From assembly GCA_947503965.1 (NCBI GenBank), contig CANNFU010000005.1:277208-341207 (forward strand): a DNA stretch of 64,000 nucleotides, written 5' to 3'. Each line of letters starts with the position of its first letter. Within the stretch, counting starts at the first letter, position 1. Below the pieces are notes generated by a model that saw only the letters and a list, made by a program, of their open reading frames with translations, was not told where the DNA came from and made no database searches. Made by a program: the position numbers and the translations under genes. Origin of the DNA: an uncultured Paracoccaceae bacterium (GTDB lineage Bacteria; Pseudomonadota; Alphaproteobacteria; Rhodobacterales; Rhodobacteraceae). Below are positions 36,143 through 46,052 of the stretch, piece after piece.

Positions 36143-37658
36143 ATACTGTTGAATAAGTCGGTGTTTTGGCGAGCTTGATGATGAGCGAGAAGCAGGCGAG
36201 CCTTGTTCCCCTTCACGCTGGCGATGCTTCTGGGACCAATTTCGCCAGTTTCCGGAGGTTTTGGGCGGTTGCGGCGAGTTGGAACTGTTCATATGCACCT
36301 TTGGGTCCTCGCAGCCGCATCGTTGCGACGCCGATGTATCGTTTCAGATGGGCGAAGAGCATTTCGACCTTCCGCCTCTGGATGAACGAGGTCATGTAGG
36401 CGTCTGTTTTGCGGATATCGCGGGCGACATCTCGGGCAGCTTCATGCACGGAGCGCATGAGACGTCTCCCGTTGTCCTTCGGACAGCATTGAGGCTTCAG
36501 CGGGCATGCATCGCAATCGTGCTTTGAAGCGCGGTATCTGATGAAGCCGTCTTTGCCACCATTTGCCTTCCGCGGCTTGGAGAAGTTTCTGCGATAGGTT
36601 TGCAGGCGCTTCCCACTTGGGCAGGTGTAGCTGTCGGTTGCGGTATCGTAGATGAAGTCTTCGCGTGAGAAGGTGCCGTCGGTCCGTTTTGATTTGTCCC
36701 AGACCGGAATGTGCGGGGCAATGCCCCGTTCCTCGACCAGCCAGCCCAGCATCTCCGCTGATCCGTAGCCCGTGTCGCCGACCAGTTTGTCTGGTGTCAT
36801 GTCGAAGCGGTCCGTGATCCGGTCGATCATGCGGCGTGCTGCAAAGGCCTCAGCGGTTCTAATTGGCACGGAGGGTTCAACGTCAACGATCACCGCATTG
36901 TCCAAATCCACCATGTAGTTAGTGGAATAGGCGAAGAACGCGGCCCCACCATCTGCCCCGGTCCAGCGTGCCGCAGGATCCACAGGCGAGATGTATTTTG
37001 GAATGACCTTGGTGGACGCGCCAAACGCGGCATCATCCAGCGTTTCCAGATATTCGTCGATGACGCGGGCAGTCAGGTCTGGCGGCAAGCCTTCTTTGCT
37101 CTCGATCCCGCGTGTCTGGTTCGCATTTGCTGGGATCAAGCTCGCATCGACACCAAAGCTGTGACCACCAACTAGTCCTTCATCAATGCAGCGCTGCAGC
37201 ACCGTTTCGAAGAGATGTCGAAACAGACCGCTTTCCCGGAAACGGCCGTGCCTGTTTTTGGAAAAGGTGGAATGATCAGGCACCGCATCCGCCAGATCGA
37301 GCCTGCAAAACCACCGGTAGGCCAGATTGACATATGTACCTCTTCGCAAAGCCGCCGCTCAGACCGAATGCCCATGCAATAGCCCAAAAGTAACATCCGG
37401 ATCATCAGTTCAGGATCAACCGGCGGGCGACCGTGAGAACTGTAAAATGGTGCCAACAAAGGCCGCACATCTGTCAGATCCAAAAACCGATCAATCCCAC
37501 GCATTAGATGATCTTGCGGAACAAAATCTTCGATTGAGAACTCATAGAAAAGCGCGCCTTGCGCAATCTGCCTTGGACCCATCATCGCCATATCCTCCAC
37601 TCTCAAATCAAGTGAATCAGGACTGGATCATCAGATCAACGGACTTTTTCAACAGTAT
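36143..37658 (-). mobile_element. IS1182-family insertion sequence, inactivated
   Basis: The ends are imperfect inverted repeats: ATACTGTTGAATAAGTC at 36143 and its counterpart at 37642-37658 (one mismatch in 17). The element is about 1.5 kb and holds one transposase gene on the minus strand. It lies between the cold-shock fragment and the MarR gene. I could not define a clear target duplication. Confidence 0.75.
36213..37606 (-). pseudogene. IS1182-family transposase with frameshift
   Basis: The 5' part (from 37606) encodes QDHLMRGIDRFLDLTDVRPL and LGYCMGIRSERRLCEEVH, then leaves frame. The continuation in another frame is VNLAYRWFCRLDLADAVPDH through the DDE core (HSFGVDASLIPAN, DTGYGSAEML) to FIQRRKVEMLFAHLKRYIG. 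At 37331-37336 the reading CATATGTC appears where CATGTC would keep frame, so a 2-base AT insertion is the simplest cause. Otherwise the gene is full length, so the inactivation is probably recent. Confidence 0.85.
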
Positions 37659-37689
37659 CCGGACGAAGCTCCCTTTCGCTGCGCCTGCG

Positions 37690-38196
37690 CTAATGTCCGT
37701 TTTGAGAACCTGTTCTGACGGGGCAGTCATGGCACGCTTCTACATCACAGAAACGGCATCCACGCGCCGCGTCTTCGGCGGAATATATACACGACGATAA
37801 GAGCTTACGGGCCAACTGGGCGAAAGCTACCCGATCCTCTTTGTTCAGTACACTCAGTGTGCGTTCAACGAGGACGGATCTCGCGCTGAGCATATTTTCA
37901 TAGCGCTCTTGTCCCTGAGCGGTAAGGCTTAGTCCCACGGCGCGACCGTCCTCTTCGGATGGGCTGCGCATGACAAGACCATCAGCACAAATCCTATCGA
38001 CTAATCGCACTGTGGCGGCATGGGACAGACCCAACAAGCCGCTGAGGTGCCGAATGGTCAGCGATGGCGCTCGCCCGATATACGCAATGGCCTGCGCAGG
38101 CTCGTTGCGCGGCGCGAAAGCGGCGACAGCCTGCCCAATTTCATCCGCGAGGTTTAGGCACAAAGCCGACACCGAATTTACGTCTCTTTGCTCCAT
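37690..38196 (-). CDS. MarR-family regulator with C-terminal cysteine cluster
   Basis: The 168-residue protein has a MarR winged helix (LTIRHLSGLLGLSHAATVRLVDRICADGLV, about residues 46-76, wing PSEEDGRA). An unusual tail follows, CRFCDVEACHDCP, giving CX2C-X4-CX2C at about C147, C150, C155 and C158. This could bind zinc or an Fe-S cluster, or sense redox. It is divergent from alaE, and a perfect palindrome lies between the two starts. Probably represses the exporter and itself. Confidence 0.85.
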   Translation of the reverse strand: MEQRDVNSVSALCLNLADEIGQAVAAFAPRNEPAQAIAYIGRAPSLTIRHLSGLLGLSHAATVRLVDRICADGLVMRSPSEEDGRAVGLSLTAQGQERYENMLSARSVLVERTLSVLNKEDRVAFAQLARKLLSSCIYSAEDAARGCRFCDVEACHDCPVRTGSQNGH

Positions 38197-38206
38197 ATGA
38201 CCAAAG

Positions 38207-38225
38207 TATATGCGTTGCGCATATA
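38207..38225. promoter_or_regulatory. Palindromic operator between marR-type gene and alaE
   Basis: TATATGCG-TTG-CGCATATA is a perfect 8+3+8 dyad, 11 bases from the regulator's start and 25 bases from the alaE ATG. A second half-match (ATGCAT...ATGCAT, then GCATATG) lies by the alaE start. Typical MarR site geometry. Confidence 0.65.
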
Positions 38226-38249
38226 TATCAATGCATTACATTTGTATGC

Positions 38250-38705
38250 ATGACGCATATGATTCCCTCGAAGGCGCGCATTTGGCTCGCAGACAACCTA
38301 GCCCTTTTGAGCTTCTTCACGCTTACGGGAGTGCTGAACGAAAGGTTCATTGCAGGGATGGGATGGGGCGAGGTCGCCACGGCACGATTGATAGGTGCAC
38401 CTTTGATGATCCTCACGGCGCGGCCCTATGGCGTTTGGCGGGACTGGGTGATGCTAAAATCAAACGCAGCTGAAACCGGTCAAACGAGAGCGTTCGTCTT
38501 CGACACGCTTGCTTTGCTTAGCTTTCAGCTTCCGATCTATGGAGCGATCATCTGGATTGGCGGTGCTTCTGGCACAACGCTGATTTCGGGCATCATCGGA
38601 GCTGCGGCGATCATGCTCATTTGCGGGCGTCCGTACGGCCTCTGGCTAGACACCGTGCGCAGGTGGATGGGCGTACCAATCGTGGCAGGATCACGCTCCA
38701 CCTAG
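38250..38705 (+). CDS. alaE: L-alanine exporter AlaE
   Basis: This 151-residue inner-membrane protein has four hydrophobic helices. Two internal repeats carry the AlaE pattern: ARLIGAPLMILTARPYGVWRD near residues 45-65 and ICGRPYGLWLDTVRR near 125-140. AlaE exports L-alanine using the proton gradient. The start at 38250 is the first of two close ATGs. It pairs with the divergent MarR-type regulator. The frame continues upstream into the regulator, but that part is not coding for AlaE. Confidence 0.85.
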   Translation: MTHMIPSKARIWLADNLALLSFFTLTGVLNERFIAGMGWGEVATARLIGAPLMILTARPYGVWRDWVMLKSNAAETGQTRAFVFDTLALLSFQLPIYGAIIWIGGASGTTLISGIIGAAAIMLICGRPYGLWLDTVRRWMGVPIVAGSRST

Positions 38706-38802
38706 TCTGAATGCTGCCATTCATACCGAGTATAGCATCCGTCAAGTTGGGCTCGCTGCCAACATCTGACGGTTTTAGTCGGATGACCGAGGCCAGCCGA
38801 TG
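38706..38802. other. Short spacer left of IS remnant
   Basis: No gene or clear motif is visible between the alaE stop and the IS1182 fragment. Confidence 0.4.
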
Positions 38803-39031
38803 TTGTTGAAAAACCCGACTTGAGAGTTGTTGTTGTCTACGGAATTATTTTGGCCGGCGTTGGTCTTACGCCATCGCGGAGCCTGCGGGGCGCAGTTTGG
38901 CGAGTTTGCGGAGGTTTTGGGCGGTTGCGGCGAGGAGGAATTCGTCTTTTGCGCCGTTTGGTCCGCGTAATCGCAGGCGGTCGAGCCGCATGATCTTTTT
39001 GAGATGTGCGAAGAGCATTTCGACCTTCTTT
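38803..39031 (-). mobile_element. Truncated IS1182-type element (one end only)
   Basis: The left end (TTGTTGAAAAACCCGACTT at 38803) resembles the terminal repeat of the 36143 element. It is followed by the last 54 codons of a second transposase (stop at 38866-38868) reading KVEMLFAHLKKIMRLDRL and ATAQNLRKLAKLRP. The match ends abruptly near 39031, 46 bases before the epimerase stop. The sequence differs from the first copy, so it is a different IS, not a duplicate. Confidence 0.75.
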
Positions 39032-39076
39032 AGCCTTCGAAAAGACGTATAATCAGTATTATGTTATAAAGTGAAC

Positions 39077-40108
39077 TCAAACCAAATCGTTCCGTCTTGT
39101 GTAATACGCTTTGTGCCAGTTGACGTAAGCTGCAATCCCGCTGTCAACATCGGTCTGCGGTGCATATCCTGTCAGCTGCTTTAGCAAGTCTGTATCCGCC
39201 CAGGTGGATTGAACATCTCCAGCTTGCATTGGCAGCATCTCTTTCTTGGCGACGACGCCGCAAGCGGACTCGATAGCTTGGATAAACGCCATGAGTTGCA
39301 CAGGTGCGCCATTGCCGATGTTGACAACACGCCAAGGTGCAACCGGTGATACGCTATCGGTGTCAATGGCGGCTGTGTCCGTGGCCACAGGAATTGCATC
39401 GCATAACATGGTGATGGCGCGTACCAGATCAGTGACGAAGGTAAAGTCGCGCATCATGTCGCCGTTGTTGAACACCTTGATCGGTTCACCGTCCAGAACG
39501 GCCTTGGTGAACAGATATGGCGCCATGTCTGGCCGGCCCCATGGCCCATAGACTGTGAAGAACCGGAACATGGTTGTCGGGATGTTGTACAGATGCGCGT
39601 AGCTGTGCGACATCGCTTCGGTCGCTTTTTTGGTGGCTGCATAATATGACATCGGCAGATCCACTTTATGCGTTTCACAGTACGGCATGTCGCGATTGGC
39701 CCCATAGACCGAGCTGGTCGACGCCATCAGCAGATGCGCCGGTGGAAATGCGCGCGCGGCTTCCAGCAGTTCGAACGATCCGACAAGGTTTGATAGCGTG
39801 TAACTCCTTGGATTCTCTATTGAATAACGCACGCCGGCTTGAGCAGCGAGATGGATCACATAATCCGGCCGATAGGTTTCGAAGAGGCCCATCAAGAGGC
39901 CTTCATCCTCAACCGCGCCCTTGATGCTGACGTAGTGCGGGCTGTCGATCAGCTGCGCCTCGCGCGCGGCTTTCAGGGCGGGGTCGTAGTAGTCATTGTG
40001 ATTGTCGAGACCAACCACACGCGCCCCCTGCCCCAGCAGCATCTGGCTGAGATGAAAACCGATAAAGCCGGCCGCGCCAGTGACGAGTACTGTTTTGTCC
40101 TGCATCAA
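39077..40108 (-). CDS. UDP-glucuronate 4-epimerase-type NAD-dependent epimerase
   Basis: This 343-residue extended short-chain dehydrogenase has [14 protein letters not shown] (NAD loop, residues 9-22), [13 protein letters not shown], the STSSVYG serine region, SYYAATK (catalytic Tyr-Lys) and [15 protein letters not shown], all characteristic of UDP-GlcA to UDP-GalA epimerases. Translationally coupled (ATGA) to UDP-glucose dehydrogenase, giving a two-step supply of UDP-galacturonate for surface polysaccharide. Cytosolic. Confidence 0.92.
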   Translation of the reverse strand: MMQDKTVLVTGAAGFIGFHLSQMLLGQGARVVGLDNHNDYYDPALKAAREAQLIDSPHYVSIKGAVEDEGLLMGLFETYRPDYVIHLAAQAGVRYSIENPRSYTLSNLVGSFELLEAARAFPPAHLLMASTSSVYGANRDMPYCETHKVDLPMSYYAATKKATEAMSHSYAHLYNIPTTMFRFFTVYGPWGRPDMAPYLFTKAVLDGEPIKVFNNGDMMRDFTFVTDLVRAITMLCDAIPVATDTAAIDTDSVSPVAPWRVVNIGNGAPVQLMAFIQAIESACGVVAKKEMLPMQAGDVQSTWADTDLLKQLTGYAPQTDVDSGIAAYVNWHKAYYTRRNDLV

Positions 40109-41271
40109 TCCACCTCGAACAGATCGCGGGTAAAGACCTTGTGCGCGACGTCTTTGATCTCATCTGTCAGCCGGTTTGCGAGGATCAGATCTGCGTCGTC
40201 CTTGAAGCGTGCCAGGTCCCGTTCCACGCGACTGTGAAAAAAGTGATCATCCTCCAACACAGGTTCATAAACGATACAGGTAATCCCCTTTGCTTTGATC
40301 CGCTTCATGATCCCCTGCACGGAACTGTCACGGAAATTATCGGAACCCGCCTTCATGACTAGCCTGTAAACCCCTACGGTTGTTGGGTTTTTGGCAATTA
40401 TTTGATCTGCGATAAAGTCCTTGCGGGTACGATTGGAGTCCACAATGGCCGCGATCAGATTTTGTGGGACCTTGTCGTAATTCGACAAAAGCTGCTTGGT
40501 ATCCTTGGGCAAGCAATAGCCGCCATAGCCGAATGACGGGTTGTTGTAATGCCGCCCGATCCGCGGGTCGAGGCTGACACCTTCGATCACTTCGCGTGCA
40601 TCCAGATCATGGGCGATCGCATAACTGTCAAGCTCGTTGAAATACGCCACCCGCATCGCCAGATACGTGTTCGAAAACAGTTTGATCGCCTCTGCTTCGA
40701 TGGAATTGGTAAAGAGAACGGGCATGTCTTTCCTGATCGCGCCAGCCACCAGCAGATCGGCAAATGCATGGGCCGCATCGCTGTGCGCCCCCACAACGAT
40801 CCGGGAGGGGTAAAGATTGTCCTCTAACGCCTTGCCTTCGCGTAAAAATTCAGGAGAGAAGATGATTTTATCATAGCTCAGCATGTCTCTGAGTTTTGAC
40901 GTGAAACCCACTGGAATTGTTGATTTAATTACGATGCATGCATCCGGCGCAAATGCGCGTGCTTGTGCGATCACGTCCTCTACGCTGCTGGTGTCGAACA
41001 GGTTGGTTTTGGGATCATAATTCGTGGGGGTCGCGACAATCACAAAATCCGCATCCTGATACGCGGTCGCCGGATCGGTCGTCGCACGCAGGTCAAGCGG
41101 GCGGTTGGCAAGGTATTCGGCGATAAGCGTGTCTTCGATTGTCGATCTGTGGTTATTCAGATTATCCACGCGGTCAGCATCGATATCAATCGCGACAACG
41201 CTGTTGTGCTGCGCCAAGAGAATGGCATTGGACAACCCCACATAGCCCAGGCCGGCAACTGCGATCTTCAT
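40105..41271 (-). CDS. ugd: UDP-glucose 6-dehydrogenase
   Basis: This 388-residue enzyme makes UDP-glucuronate from UDP-glucose and NAD. Motifs are [16 protein letters not shown] (residues 1-16), [22 protein letters not shown] and the catalytic cysteine in [15 protein letters not shown]. The length is typical of the short bacterial form. ATG at 41271 has an AAGGAAAACAGAG leader; 25 earlier codons are non-conserved. It is followed by the epimerase, so the pair supplies uronic acid donors to the neighbouring glycosyltransferases. Confidence 0.95.
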   Translation of the reverse strand: MKIAVAGLGYVGLSNAILLAQHNSVVAIDIDADRVDNLNNHRSTIEDTLIAEYLANRPLDLRATTDPATAYQDADFVIVATPTNYDPKTNLFDTSSVEDVIAQARAFAPDACIVIKSTIPVGFTSKLRDMLSYDKIIFSPEFLREGKALEDNLYPSRIVVGAHSDAAHAFADLLVAGAIRKDMPVLFTNSIEAEAIKLFSNTYLAMRVAYFNELDSYAIAHDLDAREVIEGVSLDPRIGRHYNNPSFGYGGYCLPKDTKQLLSNYDKVPQNLIAAIVDSNRTRKDFIADQIIAKNPTTVGVYRLVMKAGSDNFRDSSVQGIMKRIKAKGITCIVYEPVLEDDHFFHSRVERDLARFKDDADLILANRLTDEIKDVAHKVFTRDLFEVD

Positions 41272-41379
41272 TCTCTGTTTTCCTTGCGCTGCGGTTGTTG
41301 TGAACTGATTAGCGGAGGGTTTGCCGTTCAATAAACCGAATTGCAATGCAAGACCGCATCTTTGCTGCCTTTGGCCGGA

Positions 41380-43590
41380 TTAGACCATGCCTTGCAAGCC
41401 ACGCCTGACCGCCCGATTGGGATTTTTTGCCAGAATATGCTGCCCCAATGATTTGGCGAGGTGATTGTGCCCTTTGGCCAATGCACGCTGAAACAACTCT
41501 CGCTGATATCGGACAGAGTCACGCCGGGCCCGCAACAAACGATAATAGGCATATGGCGTCAGCGATCCGTCCAGTGCGCCCAATATGATCGGATTAAGAA
41601 TACCCATCTGATTGAGTGAACTGCCCAAACGGTGCCCCAGAAGCGGTGCGCGCAAATGCGTGACATTACTATGTCTAAACCGCGCGGCATGTTGGGCATC
41701 AAGTGGTTCGTAAGGATCATAAAGGATCGACACTTTGCCCGCAGCTTTGCTGACGGCGGCTGCGTCCCCATATTTGCCCGAAAAGTCGCGGTCCCATACC
41801 ACCTTGTAACGTGTCTCCCACGGCACAATGGTCTTATCCACGGTCGATTGCGGGGAAATGGCGACGACATCGCAGCCGGGTGCTGCGGGAGAAAACGCGC
41901 AGGCCGCGTATCCCCCCATGGATGCGCCATAGAATACAACGCGCTGAAATTGTTTGAAAAAACCATCGGCCTTCAATTGATCAAACTGATCATAAACCCA
42001 CGGTTCGCGATACCACGTCCAGCCGCCAGCAAGGACACCCAGCATCGACCATCCCTGCCCTTTGATAAAGTTGTAGCCCCACGGTCGCCGATCTGTCCGC
42101 TTGGTCATTGTGATGTCGAGATTGTCAAAGGTTACAACCAGCGTATCGCGACTGCGCGGCGTGAAAAGAAGGCTGTGGCCGTTATCACCTGAACGATACC
42201 ATCCCTCTTGTCCGGCGAGCGCGGTCGCAATCTGGTCCCAATCGGCCGCGTTGTCCGCAGGTTCGGGCGGTTTGGGCGTCACGGCGATGCGCGAGATGCT
42301 TTTGCCGTCCTCCTCGCGCGTGGACAGGATCGTGCTTTCACCATACCGGCGCAAAAAGGGGAACGCACCGGAGCCTTTGCGTATATCCATGAACATCCGG
42401 CTGTTGGCATGCAGGCAGTTATCCAGAAACTTGCCCAAAAAGCCGGTCTTATAGCGATCACCAAAGCCGGAAAGATTGCACAATATGTCAACCGGACGCA
42501 GATCCTGTTCCTTACGGATGATCTTGATGCAGGCGGGATTGACATCGTGTTCTGTCAGGAAACTGACATAGTCGGCGATCCAGGGCTGGTCCGCATCGTC
42601 AAATTTGCCCTGCCCGTTGGTGTTGATCAGATAGAGGTCGCAGTCGAATTTGTGATGCAACGCCAGCAGAAGACTTTGGGAGGCACCCGACAGATCAGCG
42701 ACTGCATCAACATCCGTCAGGTCAAGCGCGTCGATCAGTGCCGCGTCAAATGTTGTGTTTCCGCGCCCTTTTATGGGGGCCAAGTGCGGATTAATGTCAT
42801 GGGTCTTGATCAGCGCATCCAGATAGCTTCCCGCCGGCGGCAAGCCATTATGAAGATTTCCCAATTGCCGCTTGTTGGATGCCCAGATATGCAGTGCCGT
42901 CGTCTCATCCGTGATCAGGCCCTTTGCCACCCTCTCATGGCGCAGGAATTTCAGCCGTTCGCGAAAGGTAATCGGATAGAACGCGTTGAGCGGTTGCACA
43001 TGATGTGTCAGCCCAAGCTGATGGACATAATACGTTACCATTAACGGCCCCCAGACCCCCCAGGGTTGCTGGCTCACATGAACGGGCGCGCCTTTTTTCG
43101 CCGCTTTACGCATATTTTCCTGTCGCTTCTTTGGCAAAAACGGCGCAATTGCGTATCGATCAGCCGTAAAGTCCAGCATCTGTGCAAGCAGATCGCTATC
43201 CGCCGGCATGCCAAGCACTGCATTATTGATCCTGTGCTCTCCGGGGAGTTCATAGCCAAAGACATAGTCGCTGTCGTAGTCCATGGGCCGGTGGCAATAG
43301 ACGTCTGTATCGATCCAGATCATGCCGGGGTTCTGATGGATCATGTGCAGCCGGAAAAGATCGGCAAAAAGCGCATAGCTGTTTTTCTGTTCGTACTTGA
43401 TGAAATCATCGGTATCGATGATCTCCCGCCCATCACGGCGAATGACGCCAGACGGCACGTTCGGGATGTCTTCGAAGGAAAACAGCGTTATCTTCTGCCC
43501 CTGATCGACAAAGGATTTCAGGCACAGCTGTTCCATCCAACTGAGCGGGCCCCCGATCCACAGCGTGCCAACCTCGCGTTCGCGCGTCAT
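41380..43590 (-). CDS. Three-module glycosyltransferase/alpha-beta hydrolase fusion
   Basis: The first part of the 736-residue protein (about 1-260) is a GT32-like glycosyltransferase with the sugar-nucleotide DXD in MIWIDTDVYCHRP (D94, D96). The middle (about 265-430, with DLYLINTNGQGKF and ILCNLSGFGDRYKTGFLG) looks Rossmann-like and recalls sugar methyltransferases, but it lacks a convincing SAM loop. The third (about 440-680) has an alpha/beta hydrolase nucleophile elbow, VVFYGASMGGYAAC, near 553-560. A basic tail ends the protein. The first and third modules could add a sugar and remove or transfer an acyl group. Divergent from the GT gene at 43689. Confidence 0.8.
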   Translation of the reverse strand: MTREREVGTLWIGGPLSWMEQLCLKSFVDQGQKITLFSFEDIPNVPSGVIRRDGREIIDTDDFIKYEQKNSYALFADLFRLHMIHQNPGMIWIDTDVYCHRPMDYDSDYVFGYELPGEHRINNAVLGMPADSDLLAQMLDFTADRYAIAPFLPKKRQENMRKAAKKGAPVHVSQQPWGVWGPLMVTYYVHQLGLTHHVQPLNAFYPITFRERLKFLRHERVAKGLITDETTALHIWASNKRQLGNLHNGLPPAGSYLDALIKTHDINPHLAPIKGRGNTTFDAALIDALDLTDVDAVADLSGASQSLLLALHHKFDCDLYLINTNGQGKFDDADQPWIADYVSFLTEHDVNPACIKIIRKEQDLRPVDILCNLSGFGDRYKTGFLGKFLDNCLHANSRMFMDIRKGSGAFPFLRRYGESTILSTREEDGKSISRIAVTPKPPEPADNAADWDQIATALAGQEGWYRSGDNGHSLLFTPRSRDTLVVTFDNLDITMTKRTDRRPWGYNFIKGQGWSMLGVLAGGWTWYREPWVYDQFDQLKADGFFKQFQRVVFYGASMGGYAACAFSPAAPGCDVVAISPQSTVDKTIVPWETRYKVVWDRDFSGKYGDAAAVSKAAGKVSILYDPYEPLDAQHAARFRHSNVTHLRAPLLGHRLGSSLNQMGILNPIILGALDGSLTPYAYYRLLRARRDSVRYQRELFQRALAKGHNHLAKSLGQHILAKNPNRAVRRGLQGMV

Positions 43591-43688
43591 CCTGTTTTCT
43601 CTGCTGATACGATTTGACTGTCCAAAAACCTGCCTGCTCTCTGATTTGCGCCGCCCTTGATGTACATTCGCCGCCTTGACCCACTACA

Positions 43689-46052
43689 TTGCACATGCAA
43701 GCAAAACCGCGCGCCATCCGGCCGCTTGACCGCAACCGTATGTTCCATCGCCAGAGGAGGCAATATGACCGCCAGACCAATCCGGCCTTTGCATCATTTC
43801 TGTGCCCTTGCAACGTGCGCGCCGTGACCGGTCAATTGATCCTGCGCCGCCTGGCGGGTCGCCAGATCGGGGCTCTCACGATCCTGGATGCGGTCGAACA
43901 TCAAGATGATCAGCGTCGCCTCGTCACCTTGTTTTGCGATGGGGATGTTGATGCGGACCTGATACAGCCACATGCCGCAGACCTCGTAGCATCAGGATCG
44001 GTGGCAGGTGCCCCGGTACTGACCTATGCGCTGCGCGAAGCGGGCCGGCCGCGTTTTGTGATTGACGGGCAAGACGTCGCCCTGACCGCGGCCGAGCCGG
44101 AACTGCCGCTTTTCGAAGGGCTGAACGCCATTGTGGCGGAACGTAACGGTGAAGATGCCGCCACGGTTCTTGAATGGCTCAAATTTCACGTCACCCATCA
44201 TGAATTGAAAGGTGTCGTGCTGCTTGATCGCGCAAAACCGGGTGCCGATCCGGATTTTGCGGTCGAACTGAAGGCCGGATTGCCGGATGTGATGGTTGTT
44301 CTGGTGACCAGTGATTTGCCGCTTGGTAAACCGGGGCTACCGCCGGAGGCGCATCCGTTCTGTGTGCCCGAAGCGCCGGGCAAAGACCGTATGATCGTGC
44401 CTGCGGCTGACCCCTGGCAGGCCCCGTTGGGGGCGCTGACATGGTATCAGATCGCGCGGATGCGTTTTCTGGCGGACGCACGCGCGGTCGCCAATATCGA
44501 CGTGCACGACCTGATCCCGAAAGGTGCTGATACCGCCTTTGATGCTGCTGTCGGTGCCAAAGGCGGGTTGATCTCACTGGCCGGGCGCCACTGCTATCCT
44601 TGGCGGGTGCGCAACGGTCAGCGGACCCGCTTTGCCGATCATATCTGCATCCAATTCGATGCTGGCGGCGCACGGTTGCGGTGGTGTATCGCACCTGCAA
44701 AAGCACCTGACGATGCGGTTTGGCGGATGGTGCGTGTGGGGAACGCAGTTCCTGACCGGACCCGGCGCATGGTATTCTACCGACATATGGCGCTGCGGCA
44801 TCCAACCGAAAGCATATCGAAAATCGTGCCCAAAACATCGTTGATCGAACATCCCCCGCTTCTGGTGCAGGCCCGGGATGTCTTTGACCATGACCCGGTG
44901 CGTGTCCCCGCCGTTGCCCCGGTTGCGACGACAAATGGCCGCTGTGCCATCGTCACGACGATGAAGAACGAAGGTCCGTTTATCCTTGAATGGCTCGCCT
45001 ATCATCGCGTGATCGGTTTTGATGATTTCCTGATCTATACCAACGATTGCAGTGATGGCACCGACACCATGCTGCAAATGCTGATGGAAAAGGGACTGGT
45101 GCAGCATCGCGATAATCCCTATCGAAAGATGGATCTCAAGCCGCAACACGCCGCCTTGCAAGCCGCCGAGGAAGAGCCGCTGATCAGCGACGCCCAATGG
45201 GTCACCTGTATTGATGTCGATGAATTCGTGAATATCAAAGCGGGCGACGGAACACTGGGTGCACTGTTTGAGGCTGTGCCGGATGCAAACATGATTTCGA
45301 TGACATGGCGATTGTTTGGCAATGCGGACATAGATGCGTTTCAGGATACGCCAATCACACAGCAATTCACCCGCTGCGCCCCCGAACTGGTACGCAAACC
45401 GCATCAGGCCTGGGGCTTTAAGACGTTGTTTCACAACATCGGTATCTTCAAGAAACTGGGTGTGCATCGCCCAAAGGGGCTGAACCCGCAACTGTGGGAG
45501 GTCATCAATTGGGTGAACGGCTCAGGCGCCCCCCTGCCCCGCGAGATGTATCGCAACGGCTGGCGTTCAACGACCGAAACCTACGGCTATGATCTGGTGC
45601 AACTGAACCATTATGCCGTGCGTTCAGCCGAAAGTTTTCTTGTCAAACGCGACCGGGGGCGCGTGAACCATGTGGATCGGGATCAGGGGCTGGCCTATTG
45701 GTTTCGGATGAACAACAACGCCGATGAAGATCATTCCATCCAGAGACGTCTGCCCATGATGCAGGCCGAGCTGACGCGCCTTCTTGCTGATCCAGAGATT
45801 GCCGCAGCGCATGAAAGTGCCGTCACAAAACATCGCGCCAAAATCGCAGCACTACGGGCGCTTCCGGATTACGCACAATTCTACAAGGTATTGACCAGTC
45901 GACGCCAGCAAGCGCTGTCACGCTTGCACAGCCATTTCGGGGCGAACGTGTTTCTCTCCGGGCCGACTGTCATCCCGGACGAGATCCTGACCCGCGATCC
46001 GGATGGCGACTGGTTCTTTACGGTCGAACGCGAAAGCGACACGGCACATTAG
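43689..46052 (+). CDS. Tandem family-92-like glycosyltransferase; start disturbed
   Basis: The open frame gives up to 787 residues. The C-terminal half (from about 415: VTTMKNEGPFILEWLAYHRV, CIDVDEFVNIKAG near 505-517, NHYAVRSAESFLVK) is a GT92-like transferase close to the gene at 30549. The N-terminal half (about 45-400) is a weaker match with ERNGEDAATVLEWLKFH but no DXD, perhaps a degenerate duplicate. A strong AGGAGG and ATG at 43765 are in a different frame and stop after 20 codons. One missing base near 43811-43814 would join that start to this frame. Residues before about 42 are probably not real. Confidence 0.75.
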   Translation: MHMQAKPRAIRPLDRNRMFHRQRRQYDRQTNPAFASFLCPCNVRAVTGQLILRRLAGRQIGALTILDAVEHQDDQRRLVTLFCDGDVDADLIQPHAADLVASGSVAGAPVLTYALREAGRPRFVIDGQDVALTAAEPELPLFEGLNAIVAERNGEDAATVLEWLKFHVTHHELKGVVLLDRAKPGADPDFAVELKAGLPDVMVVLVTSDLPLGKPGLPPEAHPFCVPEAPGKDRMIVPAADPWQAPLGALTWYQIARMRFLADARAVANIDVHDLIPKGADTAFDAAVGAKGGLISLAGRHCYPWRVRNGQRTRFADHICIQFDAGGARLRWCIAPAKAPDDAVWRMVRVGNAVPDRTRRMVFYRHMALRHPTESISKIVPKTSLIEHPPLLVQARDVFDHDPVRVPAVAPVATTNGRCAIVTTMKNEGPFILEWLAYHRVIGFDDFLIYTNDCSDGTDTMLQMLMEKGLVQHRDNPYRKMDLKPQHAALQAAEEEPLISDAQWVTCIDVDEFVNIKAGDGTLGALFEAVPDANMISMTWRLFGNADIDAFQDTPITQQFTRCAPELVRKPHQAWGFKTLFHNIGIFKKLGVHRPKGLNPQLWEVINWVNGSGAPLPREMYRNGWRSTTETYGYDLVQLNHYAVRSAESFLVKRDRGRVNHVDRDQGLAYWFRMNNNADEDHSIQRRLPMMQAELTRLLADPEIAAAHESAVTKHRAKIAALRALPDYAQFYKVLTSRRQQALSRLHSHFGANVFLSGPTVIPDEILTRDPDGDWFFTVERESDTAH

